Below, one piece after another: positions 1 through 11,157 of a stretch of DNA of 64,000 nucleotides (its first letter is position 1; each line of letters opens with the position of its first letter). Under the pieces are notes generated by a model. It was not told the origin of the DNA and did not search any database. It saw only the letters and a program-made list of their open reading frames with translations. The stretch comes from Bacteroidota bacterium (lineage in GTDB: Bacteria; Bacteroidota; Ignavibacteria; Ignavibacteriales; Melioribacteraceae): the NCBI GenBank assembly GCA_021824635.1, contig JAKAKD010000041.1, positions 92,579 to 156,578 of the forward strand, read 5' to 3'. The translations under genes and the position numbers were made by a program.

Positions 1-682
1 TGTCTTTCCGATTAAGAAGATTTATCAATTCAACCAGCGTTCCAATTGCAATAATATTTCCATGATCAATTATTGCCAAGCGTGAACAAAGCCGTTCCGC
101 TTCTTCCATATAGTGTGTTGTGTAAACAATTGTCTTGCCGGATTTATTCAGCTCGCTCAGCATATCAAAAATTGCATTTCGAGATTGCGGATCAACGCCA
201 ACAGTCGGCTCATCACATAATACAATTTCCGGATCGTGGAGTAAGCTGGCGGCAAGATTTAATCTACGCTTCATACCGCCGGAAAAATCCTTTACCGGAT
301 CTTTCTTTCTATCTTTTAATTGAACCAGGTCGAGAACATATTCAATTTTAGTCTCAAGCTTTTTTGAAGCAATGCCGTATAATTCACCGAATATTTTCAA
401 ATTTTTATATGCACTTAGTTCAAGATACAAGGATACTTCTTGAGGAACGTAACCAATCTTTTTACGTAACTGTATATTTTGCGGAGAGATTTGTTCTTCA
501 CCGATATAAACTTGTCCGCTGTCAGCTTCAAGATAACCGATGATAATATTCATCAAGGTAGATTTACCTGCTCCGTTCGGTCCCAGAAGTCCAAAAAACT
601 CTCCTTTCGGGATGTTTAGGCTGACATTATTGAGCGCGTTGATATTCTCAAAGTTTTTTACGACATGACTGATTTTAAGCAT
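1..682 (-). CDS. ABC transporter ATP-binding protein (3' end beyond window)
   Basis: The ATPase subunit of an ABC exporter of the ABC-2/NatA type, energising a membrane partner that would lie beyond the window edge. About 227 residues are visible from the ATG at 682. The order is Walker A (GPNGAGKST), Q-loop (GYVPQE), signature (FSGGMKRR), Walker B (EIVLCDEP) and switch His (TTHYMEEAERL), followed by the start of the C-terminal extension typical of this group. The stop codon lies outside the window, so the gene is partial here. It is divergent from recQ, with only about 70 bp between the two starts. The substrate cannot be told. Confidence 0.9.
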   Translation of the reverse strand, partial: MLKISHVVKNFENINALNNVSLNIPKGEFFGLLGPNGAGKSTLMNIIIGYLEADSGQVYIGEEQISPQNIQLRKKIGYVPQEVSLYLELSAYKNLKIFGELYGIASKKLETKIEYVLDLVQLKDRKKDPVKDFSGGMKRRLNLAASLLHDPEIVLCDEPTVGVDPQSRNAIFDMLSELNKSGKTIVYTTHYMEEAERLCSRLAIIDHGNIIAIGTLVELINLLNRKD

Positions 683-756
683 ATTTAATCAACTATTTTT
701 ATTTTGGCTTGAAGATAATTGCTTATGTTAAGAGATCAAAACAAAAATTAATATTA

Positions 757-3345
757 ATGCACTCTAAAGAAATTCTGCAAAAATTTTTTGGTTATACCGA
801 GTTTAAACCGGCTCAGGAAGAAATAATCAACACCATTTTAAATGGCGAGAGCGTTCTTACTATTCTTCCTACCGGCGGAGGCAAATCACTATGTTACCAA
901 ATCCCGGCTCTTATGTCGCCCGGTTTTTCAATTGTGATTTCTCCCCTTATCGCTTTGATGAAAGATCAAGTAGATTCGATCAACAAAATTGAAACAGTTG
1001 CCGCATTCATAAACAGTTCATTAGACTCGCATGAGATTGAAAAAGTTTTAAAGAACCTGGCAAACGGAACAATAAAAATTTTATATGTGTCGCCGGAGAA
1101 ACTTTCTAATAGATATTTTGCCGAGCGGTTGAAATCATTGCTGCCCTCAAATCTATTTGTTGATGAAGCACACTGCATTAGCGAGTGGGGGCACAATTTT
1201 AGACCAAGTTACAGGAAGATTAAAGAGTTTGTTGAATTTATTGGAATTAAAAATGTTTCCTCTTTTACAGCGACGGCGACAGAAGATGTAAGAAAAGATA
1301 TAATTGATCAGCTTGGATTAATAAATCCAAAAGTTTTTGTACGCGGATTTGAGAGAGAAAATTTTCATCTGAACGTGATTCACACTCAACACAAAAAAGA
1401 AAAAATTTCTGAGTTGTTAAAAGGAAGAAAAGAACCCGCAATCATTTACACTGCTACAAGAAAATCTGCAGAAGAAATCAGCGAATTTCTAAGAAGCAAT
1501 CGGATTGATTGTACATACTATCATGCTGGATTGGCATCAGAACTACGCAGAATGATTCAAGATGATTTTTTATCAGGAAGAGTTAAAGTAATTGCCGCAA
1601 CAAACGCATTCGGAATGGGAATTGACAAAAGCGACATACGTACTATTTTTCATTATAACATGCCTGGTACAATAGAAAATTATTATCAAGAGATTGGAAG
1701 AGCCGGACGCGACGGCAAAGACGCAACAATTTTTTTGTTATATGATGAACGTGACAGATTAATTCAAGAATATTTCATTGCTAGTTCAAGTCCAGCACGC
1801 CAGCAAATTGAAGATGTGTACCAATTGATTTGCGATTACGGTAAAGTTGCCGTTGGGAATGTTTCGGATAAAGAGATACCTCTCGATAAAAATTTTCTTT
1901 CACTCATCGCAACAAAAAAAATAAACCAAGCATTGACCAATGCTTCAATAAAGATTTTAGAAGAGTCGGGCTATATTCGGCACAGATCTGATTTTGAGAA
2001 TAAACATTACGGACAATTTCTTCTTGAACCGAACCGTCTTAATCAATTTGCAAAGAGCTTTACTGACGCAGAATTAAAAGATCTGATTCTTCTCCTCGCC
2101 CGTGAATATGGAAGTAAAATTTTTAATTCGAAGACACAATTAGGAATAGAAAGATTATCGAAACTTCTGGAAATTTCGGAAGATTCGATCATCAATCTTT
2201 TACAAACTTTGAGCAGAGCAGGAATTTTTTCTTATGAAATCCCGTCGCTATTCCCTTCAGTGAAATTGATTTTACCCCGCATTGAAGCTAAGCGTCTCCA
2301 GCTCAATCTGGAAAAGACTAGATTACTTACCGAACATGCTAAAACAAAACTTGAAAAAATAATTAGTTATGCTTTCACAGACCAATGCCGGTTCAAATTC
2401 ATTCTTGAATATTTTGGTCAGTTCGATACGAATTATAAATGCGGTAAATGCGATGTATGCACAGGTTCGATCCAAGCTTCGGCAACTACATTAGAATATT
2501 TAGAAGAGATAATTCTTCAAACTGTTCATGAATCAAAAAAACCGATTAAAAAGAAAAATTTAATTCAAATTCTTACCGGCAAAACAGATTTAGCTTCAAT
2601 GAAAAAGTTTTCGACTTTCAATACATGTACACATTTCAGTAAAGATGAAATCGAAATTTCTATTTCTAAACTGAATAACGCCGGATTACTTCACAGCACA
2701 AATGATGTTTTGTCTCTCTCAGGAAAAGGTGTATCTACTTTTTTAGTAACCGAAAATGAAACTGCACCGTTGATTACAGATGGGAAATATGAAGAAGAGC
2801 TCAAACTGTTTAATCTGCTTAGACAAATAAGAAAAGAAGCTGCCGATAAATTCGGGCAGCACGCCAATTTAATTTGCTCTGATGAAATTTTGCGCGAAAT
2901 AGTTAGACTAAAACCAAAGACACATTCCGACTTGCTAAACGTTAACGGGTTTAATCAACGTATGTTTAATAAAATCGGAGACGAATTTTTGAACGTCATT
3001 CAAACATCCGACGATTCCAAGAATCTGAATATCCTTTTGAAACAAAAAAAAATTCCAGAAAATATTTTGAAAGTTTTTGATCTCGTTCAAAAAAAATATT
3101 CTCTAGCAGACATAGCTTCCTTAACAAAATTACCCGAGTTTATTGTTTCAACACAAATAGAAACATTAATTGAAATGCAGCCAAATCTAGAGATTGATTT
3201 TCTTTTTGAGAAGAACGAATTGAAAGAGATATATAAAATAATTAACAACGGCACAACCGATTTGAAATCACTACGAGAAGCGTTTAATAATAAGATTAGT
3301 TATGCAAAGTTGAGAATTGCGGCAGCGAAGAGAAGGGTTAATTAA
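757..3345 (+). CDS. recQ: ATP-dependent DNA helicase RecQ
   Basis: A 3'-5' superfamily 2 helicase for recombination and replication-fork repair, about 862 residues. Walker A (LPTGGGKS, about residue 37), the DEAH box (about 136-139, followed by CISEWGHNFRPSY), TATAT and the motif VI stretch QEIGRAGRDG are all present. The RecQ zinc site is intact (CRFKF...CGKCDVC, near 550-575). An HRDC-like helical domain and a further helix-turn-helix-like tail follow. The frame is open to a TTG at 709, but the ATG at 757 gives the usual RecQ N-terminus (HSKEILQKFFGY) and is preferred. It is longer than the roughly 600-residue E. coli protein because of the C-terminal part. Its 3' end overlaps the convergent lipoprotein gene by 8 bp. 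Confidence 0.95.
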   Translation: MHSKEILQKFFGYTEFKPAQEEIINTILNGESVLTILPTGGGKSLCYQIPALMSPGFSIVISPLIALMKDQVDSINKIETVAAFINSSLDSHEIEKVLKNLANGTIKILYVSPEKLSNRYFAERLKSLLPSNLFVDEAHCISEWGHNFRPSYRKIKEFVEFIGIKNVSSFTATATEDVRKDIIDQLGLINPKVFVRGFERENFHLNVIHTQHKKEKISELLKGRKEPAIIYTATRKSAEEISEFLRSNRIDCTYYHAGLASELRRMIQDDFLSGRVKVIAATNAFGMGIDKSDIRTIFHYNMPGTIENYYQEIGRAGRDGKDATIFLLYDERDRLIQEYFIASSSPARQQIEDVYQLICDYGKVAVGNVSDKEIPLDKNFLSLIATKKINQALTNASIKILEESGYIRHRSDFENKHYGQFLLEPNRLNQFAKSFTDAELKDLILLLAREYGSKIFNSKTQLGIERLSKLLEISEDSIINLLQTLSRAGIFSYEIPSLFPSVKLILPRIEAKRLQLNLEKTRLLTEHAKTKLEKIISYAFTDQCRFKFILEYFGQFDTNYKCGKCDVCTGSIQASATTLEYLEEIILQTVHESKKPIKKKNLIQILTGKTDLASMKKFSTFNTCTHFSKDEIEISISKLNNAGLLHSTNDVLSLSGKGVSTFLVTENETAPLITDGKYEEELKLFNLLRQIRKEAADKFGQHANLICSDEILREIVRLKPKTHSDLLNVNGFNQRMFNKIGDEFLNVIQTSDDSKNLNILLKQKKIPENILKVFDLVQKKYSLADIASLTKLPEFIVSTQIETLIEMQPNLEIDFLFEKNELKEIYKIINNGTTDLKSLREAFNNKISYAKLRIAAAKRRVN

Positions 3346-3679
3346 TTGCGTTGCTCTTTTTCAAATCGTTCAGATAATCGTTCGCTTTCTTAAAAAAATC
3401 CTCCCATTTAGCTTTATCATCGTAATATTTTTCAAGTTCAGCTTCAAATTCCTTTTCAGTTATTTTATATTTATTAAAAACTGACTGCTTATGTACCTTT
3501 AATGAATCTACATTGGAAGAATAAGTTTCTCCGGCGATTATATTCTCAACATAAACTTTGGCTAAAACTTCTTCGGGAATCTTCTCTTTGCTGCAAGCGA
3601 GACAAAAGATGGAAAACGACAGAAGTATTAATGCCGCACTATTTCTTTTTGCTGGCTTCAAATAAAATTTTCTTTTCAC
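3338..3679 (-). CDS. Small lipoprotein, DUF4296-like
   Basis: A predicted lipoprotein of about 113 residues from the GTG at 3679; a TTG at 3661 would give about 107. A basic N-terminus and hydrophobic stretch end in the lipobox-like FCLAC, so the mature protein begins at that Cys followed by SKEKIPEEVLAK. The rest is charged and helical, with the layout of DUF4296 (a helix, a VDSL segment, a Y-K-I-T-E turn, a final helix), a family common in Bacteroidota with no established function. The start lies inside the 3' end of the rhomboid gene, so the two are probably translationally coupled. The stop overlaps the convergent recQ stop. An ATG at 3733 would need a 95-bp overlap and spoil the signal peptide. 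Confidence 0.65.
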   Translation of the reverse strand: MKRKFYLKPAKRNSAALILLSFSIFCLACSKEKIPEEVLAKVYVENIIAGETYSSNVDSLKVHKQSVFNKYKITEKEFEAELEKYYDDKAKWEDFFKKANDYLNDLKKSNAIN

Positions 3680-4595
3680 GGTCTGATAAATTTTGGTATC
3701 CGCTCTGACTGATCTTATCGAGTATTTTATCAATTTCTTCTTGATTTACCTGTTCTTCTGTTTTCTGATTATTATTTATATCGTAAAACTTTGCATCTTC
3801 AACATCGGTTTGCTTAAAAGGATTTTTCCGGAAAGTATTTTGGAAACCACCGGCGGAAAAATTATTGCTTGATTTCTTGAATGAACTGAAGATATTTTTT
3901 CTCTTAAATTCGTTTCTGCGGTCAATCAGAATAAGAATTACACCTGTAATAGCACCACCGATATGAGCTAAATGCGCTACAACACTTTGATTTCCAACCG
4001 ACATAAATTCAATAACAACAAGAATTGCCATTAAATATTTTGTCTTAATTGGGATTAAAAAATAAACAAACACATAACGGTCCGGAAAGTACATAGCGAA
4101 AGCAATCATCACTCCAAAGACAGCGCCGGAAGCTCCGATTGTGGGTCCAACAGATTCAGAAAGAAGCGGTGGCAGTACCAATTGAAATATACCCGCACCC
4201 AATCCACATACTAAATAAAAAATTAAAAACTTTTTGGAACCCATTATATGTTCAATTTCCATTCCGAACATCCAGAGCATAAACATATTAAAAAGAATGT
4301 GCGTAAAGCTTCCATGCATAAATTGATACGTTATTAACTGCCAGAAATAAAAACTTGGGGAATCGGAGTAAAGACCGCCACTGAAAAGAGGATTCAGTGC
4401 AAAATATTTCATTAACAAATATTCATATGTAACCGCTTGACCTCCCGTTGAGTAAGCGTAGATGAACATTTGAGAAATAAGTTGTATAAAATACACCACT
4501 CCGTTCGTAATTAATAAATATTTCAGCACAGGCGGAAAGAAGCTAAAGCCACTCATTCCGGACGGACGATAATAATCTCTCGAATCTAATCCCAT
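3639..4595 (-). CDS. Rhomboid family intramembrane serine protease
   Basis: A membrane protease that cuts transmembrane substrates within the bilayer; 318 residues. The catalytic dyad is visible: Ser156 in GASGAVFG and His211 in HLAHIGGAITG. The oxyanion-side H-x3-N of TM2 is H99/N103 (HILFN). About six hydrophobic segments run from residue 20 to 225. A cytoplasmic charged tail of about 95 residues ends in a Lys-rich helix (FEASKKK). This 6-TM form with a hydrophilic C-terminal tail is common in Bacteroidota relatives. The 3' end overlaps the small lipoprotein gene. The substrate is unknown. Confidence 0.92.
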   Translation of the reverse strand: MGLDSRDYYRPSGMSGFSFFPPVLKYLLITNGVVYFIQLISQMFIYAYSTGGQAVTYEYLLMKYFALNPLFSGGLYSDSPSFYFWQLITYQFMHGSFTHILFNMFMLWMFGMEIEHIMGSKKFLIFYLVCGLGAGIFQLVLPPLLSESVGPTIGASGAVFGVMIAFAMYFPDRYVFVYFLIPIKTKYLMAILVVIEFMSVGNQSVVAHLAHIGGAITGVILILIDRRNEFKRKNIFSSFKKSSNNFSAGGFQNTFRKNPFKQTDVEDAKFYDINNNQKTEEQVNQEEIDKILDKISQSGYQNLSDREKKILFEASKKK

Positions 4596-4703
4596 TTATA
4601 TTCCAATTAAATTAATAATCAATTTTTCAGTTGTAGAAACATACGCAATTATGTATAGAATAAGTGCAAGACCATTCTAAAAATTCTTTCTCTTACGTTT
4701 GTA

Positions 4704-5903
4704 TTACTTATCATTATTTAATGCTTCAACGCCCGGTAAAATTTTCCCTTCTAGAAATTCAAGGGAAGCACCGCCGCCAGTTGAAACATGAGAAACTTTA
4801 TCATCAAGTCCGGCTTTTTTAATTGCAGCCGCAGAATCACCGCCGCCAATAATTGTTATTGCGCCATTTGCTGTTGCTTCAGCTAAAGCTCCGGCAATTT
4901 CATCGGTTCCTTTTGCAAAATTGTCGAATTCAAAAACTCCCATCGGTCCGTTCCAAATAATTGTTTTGCTGGAAAGAATTATTTTCTTGAATTCTTCAAT
5001 TGTTTTCGGCCCAATATCTAATCCCATTTTATCGGAAGGGATTTTATCTGCATTAACAATTTTTGAAGGAGATTCGTTCTTAAATTCAGTTGCGACTACA
5101 TTATCTATTGGCAACAATACTTTTGCTTTTGAGGTTTTGAATTTTTCCAACATTTGTTTGGCAAGATCAACTTTTTCTGCTTCAAGTAAAGACGAACCGA
5201 TTTCATATCCCATCGCTTTATAAAAAGTATAAGCCATTCCGCCACCAATCAAAAGATTATCTACCTTCGGCAGTAAATTTTCTATTACATCAATTTTACC
5301 GGAAATTTTAGAACCGCCAAGAATTGCAGTAAACGGACGAACCGGATTTGCTATTGCCTCGCCAAGATAATCGAGTTCTTTCTGCATTAAATATCCCGCA
5401 GCACAAACTTTAATAAACTTTGTTACGCCTTCTGTAGATGCGTGTGCGCGGTGCGCGCTTCCAAATGCATCGTTGATATATACATCACCGAGCTCTGCAA
5501 GCTGTTGAGCAAATTCAGGTGCATTTTTTTCTTCTTCGGGATGAAAGCGTAAATTTTCTAGAAGCAATACCTGACCGTCCTGCATTGAATTAACAATTGC
5601 TTTTACTTGATCTCCAATACAATCGGGTGCGAACTTTACGTCTACATCCAGCAATTCGCCAAGACGAACTGCAACGGGCTTTAAGCTGTATTTTGGATTC
5701 GGTCCGCCCTTAGGTCTTCCAAGGTGACTCATCAGAATACAGCGCCCTCCATCACCAATAATTTTTTTAATAGTTGGCAACGCAGATGTAATTCTAATAT
5801 CGTCGGTGATCTTCAAATTCTCGTCGAGCGGCACATTAAAATCAACACGTACAAGAACACGCTTGCCTTTCAAACTAACTTTGTCAATACTCAATTTTTT
5901 CAT
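4704..5903 (-). CDS. pgk: Phosphoglycerate kinase
   Basis: Transfers the phosphate of 1,3-bisphosphoglycerate to ADP in lower glycolysis. The 399-residue length is standard. Substrate-binding motifs are present: RVDFNVPL near the N-terminus, [33 protein letters not shown], and the nucleotide-site GGGDSAAA and [13 protein letters not shown] near the C-terminus. The ATG at 5903 has GGAGG 7 nt upstream. It lies just downstream of gap on the same strand, but a hairpin with a T-run sits between them, so gap-pgk read-through is probably limited and pgk may be expressed partly on its own. Confidence 0.98.
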   Translation of the reverse strand: MKKLSIDKVSLKGKRVLVRVDFNVPLDENLKITDDIRITSALPTIKKIIGDGGRCILMSHLGRPKGGPNPKYSLKPVAVRLGELLDVDVKFAPDCIGDQVKAIVNSMQDGQVLLLENLRFHPEEEKNAPEFAQQLAELGDVYINDAFGSAHRAHASTEGVTKFIKVCAAGYLMQKELDYLGEAIANPVRPFTAILGGSKISGKIDVIENLLPKVDNLLIGGGMAYTFYKAMGYEIGSSLLEAEKVDLAKQMLEKFKTSKAKVLLPIDNVVATEFKNESPSKIVNADKIPSDKMGLDIGPKTIEEFKKIILSSKTIIWNGPMGVFEFDNFAKGTDEIAGALAEATANGAITIIGGGDSAAAIKKAGLDDKVSHVSTGGGASLEFLEGKILPGVEALNNDK

Positions 5904-5934
5904 TTCGATCCTCCATTACAAGAACATAATTCCT

Positions 5935-5973
5935 AAAAAAAAGACGCAGCCAAAACATTATGGTCTGCGTCTT
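5935..5973 (-). terminator. Rho-independent terminator after gap
   Basis: A 9-bp perfect stem (AAGACGCAG at 5941-5949, CTGCGTCTT at 5965-5973) with a 15-nt loop. On the minus strand it is followed by a run of eight T residues (A-run 5935-5942 on the plus strand). It lies 20 bp past the gap stop and 30 bp before the pgk start, so it can end or attenuate transcription from gap into pgk. Confidence 0.8.
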
Positions 5974-5992
5974 GGCTAAAATGCTTATTACT

Positions 5993-7099
<1,107 letters not shown>

Positions 7100-7248
7100 T
7101 TAAACAAGCGGGAAGTTTCAATTTTGGAGCAGCAGATAATTAATTTGAAGATAAAGATTGTTGATTTGATTTGAAAAATTTATCTTGAGTATGAAACTGA
7201 GGGGGTTATTAGCAAAAGAATAATTCCACACTTTTTTTGAAGGTAACA

Positions 7249-7929
7249 ATGGAATCTCCAAAGTTTTTGTCATCGGTACCAATTTTTTCTGAACTTCCGG
7301 ATGAAGCTCTCGAAAAGATCGAGAAGACAGGCTCACGTAAGAGCTTTCAAAAAAATGATGTTATTCTGATGGAGGAAGAATCAGGTACTGCTCTTTTTGT
7401 AATTATTACCGGAAAAGTTAAAGTTGCCAGATCTAGCAATGATGGCAGAGAAGTAATTCTTACAATTCTAACCGACAGCGATTTCTTCGGGGAGATGGCA
7501 ATACTGGACGGACTTACACGGTCGGCTAGTGTTGTAGCAATCGAAGAGACAGAACTTTTTATGTTACAGCGAAATGATTTTATGAGTCTGCTGCATGAGC
7601 ATCCGGAGATTTCGATTGTACTCCTTCAAGAACTAACAAGTCGGTTGCGTGCCGCTGATATGAAAATTAAAGCGCTCTCTTTGAAAGATGCCGAAGGTAA
7701 AGTTGCTTCTGTACTTCTTCAGTTGGCAGATGAAGTAGGAAAAATTAAGCAAGGTAAAGTGGAAATTGACAGACTGCCATTACAGCAAGATTTGGCAAAT
7801 ATGGCTGGAACATCAAGAGAAACAATTTCTAGAACTTTACATTCTTTTGCAAAAAAAGGATTGATTGAATTAGAAGGATCGAAATTAAGAATCCTGGATT
7901 ACGAAAAATTTAAGGGAATGTTTATCTAA
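7249..7929 (+). CDS. Crp/Fnr family transcriptional regulator
   Basis: A one-component DNA-binding regulator of 226 residues. Residues about 10-125 are a cyclic-nucleotide-binding-type beta barrel (GTALFVIITGKVKV, FFGEMAILDGLTRSA). Then come the dimerisation helix and a winged helix-turn-helix (QQDLANMAGTSRETISRTL) near 180-200. FNR-type iron-sulfur cysteines are absent, so it belongs to the CRP-like or effector-unknown side of the family. The frame opens at a TTG at 7237, but the ATG at 7249 with AAGG just upstream fits better. The stop is 3 bp from the PHP gene, so the two form an operon. Divergence from gap makes gap a plausible target, which is inference. Confidence 0.93.
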   Translation: MESPKFLSSVPIFSELPDEALEKIEKTGSRKSFQKNDVILMEEESGTALFVIITGKVKVARSSNDGREVILTILTDSDFFGEMAILDGLTRSASVVAIEETELFMLQRNDFMSLLHEHPEISIVLLQELTSRLRAADMKIKALSLKDAEGKVASVLLQLADEVGKIKQGKVEIDRLPLQQDLANMAGTSRETISRTLHSFAKKGLIELEGSKLRILDYEKFKGMFI

Positions 7930-7932
7930 TTT

Positions 7933-8763
7933 ATGCCTCTAAAAATTGATCTTCATACTCACACAAATTATTCCGATGGAATTTTTACTCCGGCAGAATT
8001 AGTTGAAAAAGCTCATAAGCGCGGACTTGATATTATCAGCATAACAGATCACGACAGTATAAACGGAATAAAAGAAGCCGCTGAACGCGCAAAAGATTTT
8101 GGAATAGAAATTATCCCCGGAATGGAAATAAGCACAGATGTAGATGAAAAAGAAGTCCATCTGCTTGCATACTTTATTGATATAGAAAATGAAGAACTTC
8201 TAAAATATCTTAGTTTTTTCAGAGACGAGAGGATGCACCGCGCAAAAAGAATGGTGCAAAAACTTAGGGATCTTGGTCTAAAAATTACAGTGGATGATGT
8301 TATTGACCGTGCGAAAAACTGTGCGATAGGCAGACCGCATATAGCATATACGATGATTGAACTTGGCCTGATTAAAAACTATAATGAAGCATTCGAAAAG
8401 TATATCGGAGATTATGGCCCTGCTTTTGAAAGGAAAATTCACGTATCTTCGCAAAGCGCACTTAAACTGATAAGTGATGCAGGCGGATTATCGTTCATTG
8501 CTCATCCGGGATATATGAAAGAAAATCTTCTGCTGAATTTGATTAAGGCTGGTATTGACGGTATCGAATGTACTCATCCAAGTCACAATGAAAATCAAGT
8601 TCAGTTCTACCGCGGAATTGTCAACCAATATTGCTTATTAGAATCGGGCGGTTCGGATTTTCACGGCGGTAAAAAGATGGACGAAGAAACTCTTGGCAAA
8701 TTTACTCTTGGTCAAAATCAGTTTGAAGCTATGAAAAAAATGATTCAAAAAAACAACGCATAA
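7933..8763 (+). CDS. PHP domain phosphoesterase (RNase AM/TrpH-like)
   Basis: A metal-dependent phosphoesterase of 276 residues. Metal ligands of the PHP fold are visible: HTHTNYSDG at residues 6-14, ITDHDS near 38, E in IPGMEIS, the FIAHPGY histidine and the C-terminal GGSDFHGG. The inserted helical region at about 95-150 is typical of the YciV/RNase AM group, which hydrolyses 3',5'-nucleoside bisphosphates and trims short RNAs. Substrate assignment is by family only. It is co-transcribed with the Crp/Fnr gene 3 bp upstream. Confidence 0.88.
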   Translation: MPLKIDLHTHTNYSDGIFTPAELVEKAHKRGLDIISITDHDSINGIKEAAERAKDFGIEIIPGMEISTDVDEKEVHLLAYFIDIENEELLKYLSFFRDERMHRAKRMVQKLRDLGLKITVDDVIDRAKNCAIGRPHIAYTMIELGLIKNYNEAFEKYIGDYGPAFERKIHVSSQSALKLISDAGGLSFIAHPGYMKENLLLNLIKAGIDGIECTHPSHNENQVQFYRGIVNQYCLLESGGSDFHGGKKMDEETLGKFTLGQNQFEAMKKMIQKNNA

Positions 8764-8783
8764 ATTATCTCACCAAAAAAGAG

Positions 8784-8846
8784 AGACGCATGAATTAATT
8801 TTCTACTTTTTGTTCAATTTGAAAAGAGTAAATTTGCTGTGCGTCT
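8784..8846 (+). terminator. Weak inverted repeat after the PHP gene
   Basis: A 7-bp inverted repeat (AGACGCA at 8784-8790, TGCGTCT at 8840-8846) with a long, AT-rich loop, followed by TTTAA. It lies in the 123-bp gap before the PorZ-like gene. The stem core matches the one in the gap terminator. The loop is too long for a strong terminator, so this call is tentative. Confidence 0.3.
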
Positions 8847-8886
8847 TTAAACAAACATTTTCTTTAAAAAATCATTCGAGGAATTC

Positions 8887-11115
8887 ATGCGAGCAATTAA
8901 AATCTGCTTGATTCTCATTGCATTCAGCACTTCAATTTTTGCCCAAGCTGTAGGCCAATGGAAAATTTATTCTGATATGAAGAGCATTAACGACGCGGTA
9001 GTAACTTCTTCCGGGGTGTGGACTGCAACCGAAGGAGCTGCATTCAAACTTAACTTTGCCGACAGCAGCTACTCGGTTATAACTAAAGCCGATGGGCTAA
9101 ACAGCCAAGCACTTACTGCAATTGCCGTTGACAATAGCAATAGAATTTGGTTTGGTTCAAATGAAGGTTATATCAACATTCTGGATACTAAAGACAATTC
9201 GATCAAACAAATAATTGACATCTTTAATACCGACAAAACTCAGAAGCAGATAAATGGAATTTCTGTTAAAGGAGATTCTGTTTTTGTTTCATTCGATTTT
9301 GGTTTTGCTATTATTGATGCGAAGACATTTTCTTTTATTGATTCATTTTTAAAAATCGGCAATTTCCCTACTGAATCTAAAGTAATAAGCACATTTAAAT
9401 CATCATTGATTTATGCAGTTACTGAATACGGAATTGCTGTTCAAAAAGCCGGTGCGCAAAATCTTTCTGTTCCTGAATCGTGGGACACATACTCGCTCAC
9501 ATCTTTTTTACCGAGCTACCCTTCTCCATCCGCAAGCCGTGTTCTTCAGTTTAACGGGCAGATTTTACTAGCTACTTCAAACGGAGTATTTCAGTTTATA
9601 AATAAATCATGGCAGCCGTTCGCATTTCAAAATAATAATATAATTGATATGATTGCTTCAGGTAATTCTCTTTTAGTTATTACACCAAGTCAGCTGCTTA
9701 AGTACACAAACGGACAAGTAACATTACTTTACGAGAGCAAAAACGCAATATTCAATTCAATTACTGTTGCAGGAGATCAAACCATTTACATTTCATCTAC
9801 ACTCGGCTTAATTGAATTCAAAAACAATAAGGCGCGGACAATGTATCCCAACGGTCCGGCGGGAAATTTATTTGTGAACCTTTCTGTTGATCCAGCAGGA
9901 AATTTATGGGTTGCTACTGGTAAGAATAATACTGGAAAAGGTTTTTTCAAATTTGACGGCAGTGCTTGGAAAGTTTTTGATACGTCAACCAATTCTGTAC
10001 TTCCTACAAACGATTATTATAATGTATTTGCCGCACCCGACAGTACAATTTACCTTTGCAGTTGGGGATGGGGATTAACGATTTATAAGAATAATACTTT
10101 CCAGGTTTATAATGCATCCAACACCGATTTAGTTGGCATCTCGAATGCTCTTTCATTCATTGCCATACCAGATTGTAAAACCGATTCCAAAGGGAATCTT
10201 TGGATTCTCAATACTCAATCGGCATCGCGAAAACCTTTAAGTGTTTTTACTAAGCAGAATAAGTGGATTCATTTTTCATTTTCTAATCCAACTCTTTCCG
10301 AAAAAGACAACGTTGAAAAACTGGTGATTGATCAATACGATACTAAATGGTTTACGGTTACGGTTGCTGGCAGATTTGGTTTATATTATTTCAACGAGAA
10401 TAAAACGTTTGACGACCTGACAGATGATACCCAAGGTTATATGAACTCTTCAAATGGATTATTGAGTGATTTGATTACCGCACTTGCTGTTGACCAACGA
10501 GGTTATTTGTGGGTGGGGACAAATGTTGGATTAAATGTAATTCTTAATCCATCAAAACCAAAAGTTACAAGCAATCTTGGTCTGGCGTTACGCAATCAAA
10601 CCATAACTTGTATTGCTATAGATCCGCTAGATCAAAAATGGATTGGTACGACACAAGGTGTGTTCGTTTTATCTTCTGATGGGATTCAGCTTATCGGCCA
10701 GTACGATTCAAAAAATTCTCCTTTACCAAGCGATGATATAAAAAGTATCGCGTTCGATGCTAAGAACGGCATTGCTTACATAGGAACAGATTATGGTTTG
10801 GCAGCTCTTCAAACATCATCGGTCCAGCCCTTGCAAAGTTTTGGTGAAGTGTTTGTTTATCCCAACCCTTTTGTTGTTGGTGATGGGGCCACCTCTCTTA
10901 CAATAGACGGACTTGTTGGCAACAGCAGTATAAAAATTTTTACTATCAGCGGTAAATTAATTAGTGATTTTACAACTCCCGGCGGTAGAATTGCATTTTG
11001 GGATGGCAAAGATTTGAATGGCAACTTGGTTCCAACCGGAATTTATATAATAGTATCATACGATCAAGAAGCAAATAATGTAAAGACATCTAAAGTAGCT
11101 GTGATTAGGAAATAG
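8887..11115 (+). CDS. PorZ-like beta-propeller protein with T9SS sorting domain
   Basis: A secreted or surface protein of 742 residues. A signal peptide (about 1-19, ending FAQA) is followed by two-component-regulator-type propeller repeats (such as IAVDNSNRIWFGSNEG and LAVDQRGYLWVGTNVG). From about 655 comes a type A T9SS C-terminal sorting domain (YPNPF, then FTISGKLI, WDGKDLNG and VPTGIYI). The N-terminal stretch (GQWKIYSD, DGLNSQALTAIAVD) follows the pattern of PorZ, a component of the surface attachment complex of the type IX system. An ordinary T9SS cargo propeller cannot be excluded. The ATG has GAGG 5 nt upstream. No other T9SS component gene is in the window. Confidence 0.8.
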   Translation: MRAIKICLILIAFSTSIFAQAVGQWKIYSDMKSINDAVVTSSGVWTATEGAAFKLNFADSSYSVITKADGLNSQALTAIAVDNSNRIWFGSNEGYINILDTKDNSIKQIIDIFNTDKTQKQINGISVKGDSVFVSFDFGFAIIDAKTFSFIDSFLKIGNFPTESKVISTFKSSLIYAVTEYGIAVQKAGAQNLSVPESWDTYSLTSFLPSYPSPSASRVLQFNGQILLATSNGVFQFINKSWQPFAFQNNNIIDMIASGNSLLVITPSQLLKYTNGQVTLLYESKNAIFNSITVAGDQTIYISSTLGLIEFKNNKARTMYPNGPAGNLFVNLSVDPAGNLWVATGKNNTGKGFFKFDGSAWKVFDTSTNSVLPTNDYYNVFAAPDSTIYLCSWGWGLTIYKNNTFQVYNASNTDLVGISNALSFIAIPDCKTDSKGNLWILNTQSASRKPLSVFTKQNKWIHFSFSNPTLSEKDNVEKLVIDQYDTKWFTVTVAGRFGLYYFNENKTFDDLTDDTQGYMNSSNGLLSDLITALAVDQRGYLWVGTNVGLNVILNPSKPKVTSNLGLALRNQTITCIAIDPLDQKWIGTTQGVFVLSSDGIQLIGQYDSKNSPLPSDDIKSIAFDAKNGIAYIGTDYGLAALQTSSVQPLQSFGEVFVYPNPFVVGDGATSLTIDGLVGNSSIKIFTISGKLISDFTTPGGRIAFWDGKDLNGNLVPTGIYIIVSYDQEANNVKTSKVAVIRK

Positions 11116-11157
11116 ATTATATGATTTATAAACCCGCGTCAGGATATTTAGAATAAA

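Noticed and set aside
73..351. Plus-strand frame of 92 residues
   Set aside because: It is antisense to the ABC-transporter ATPase, whose motifs are clear on the minus strand.
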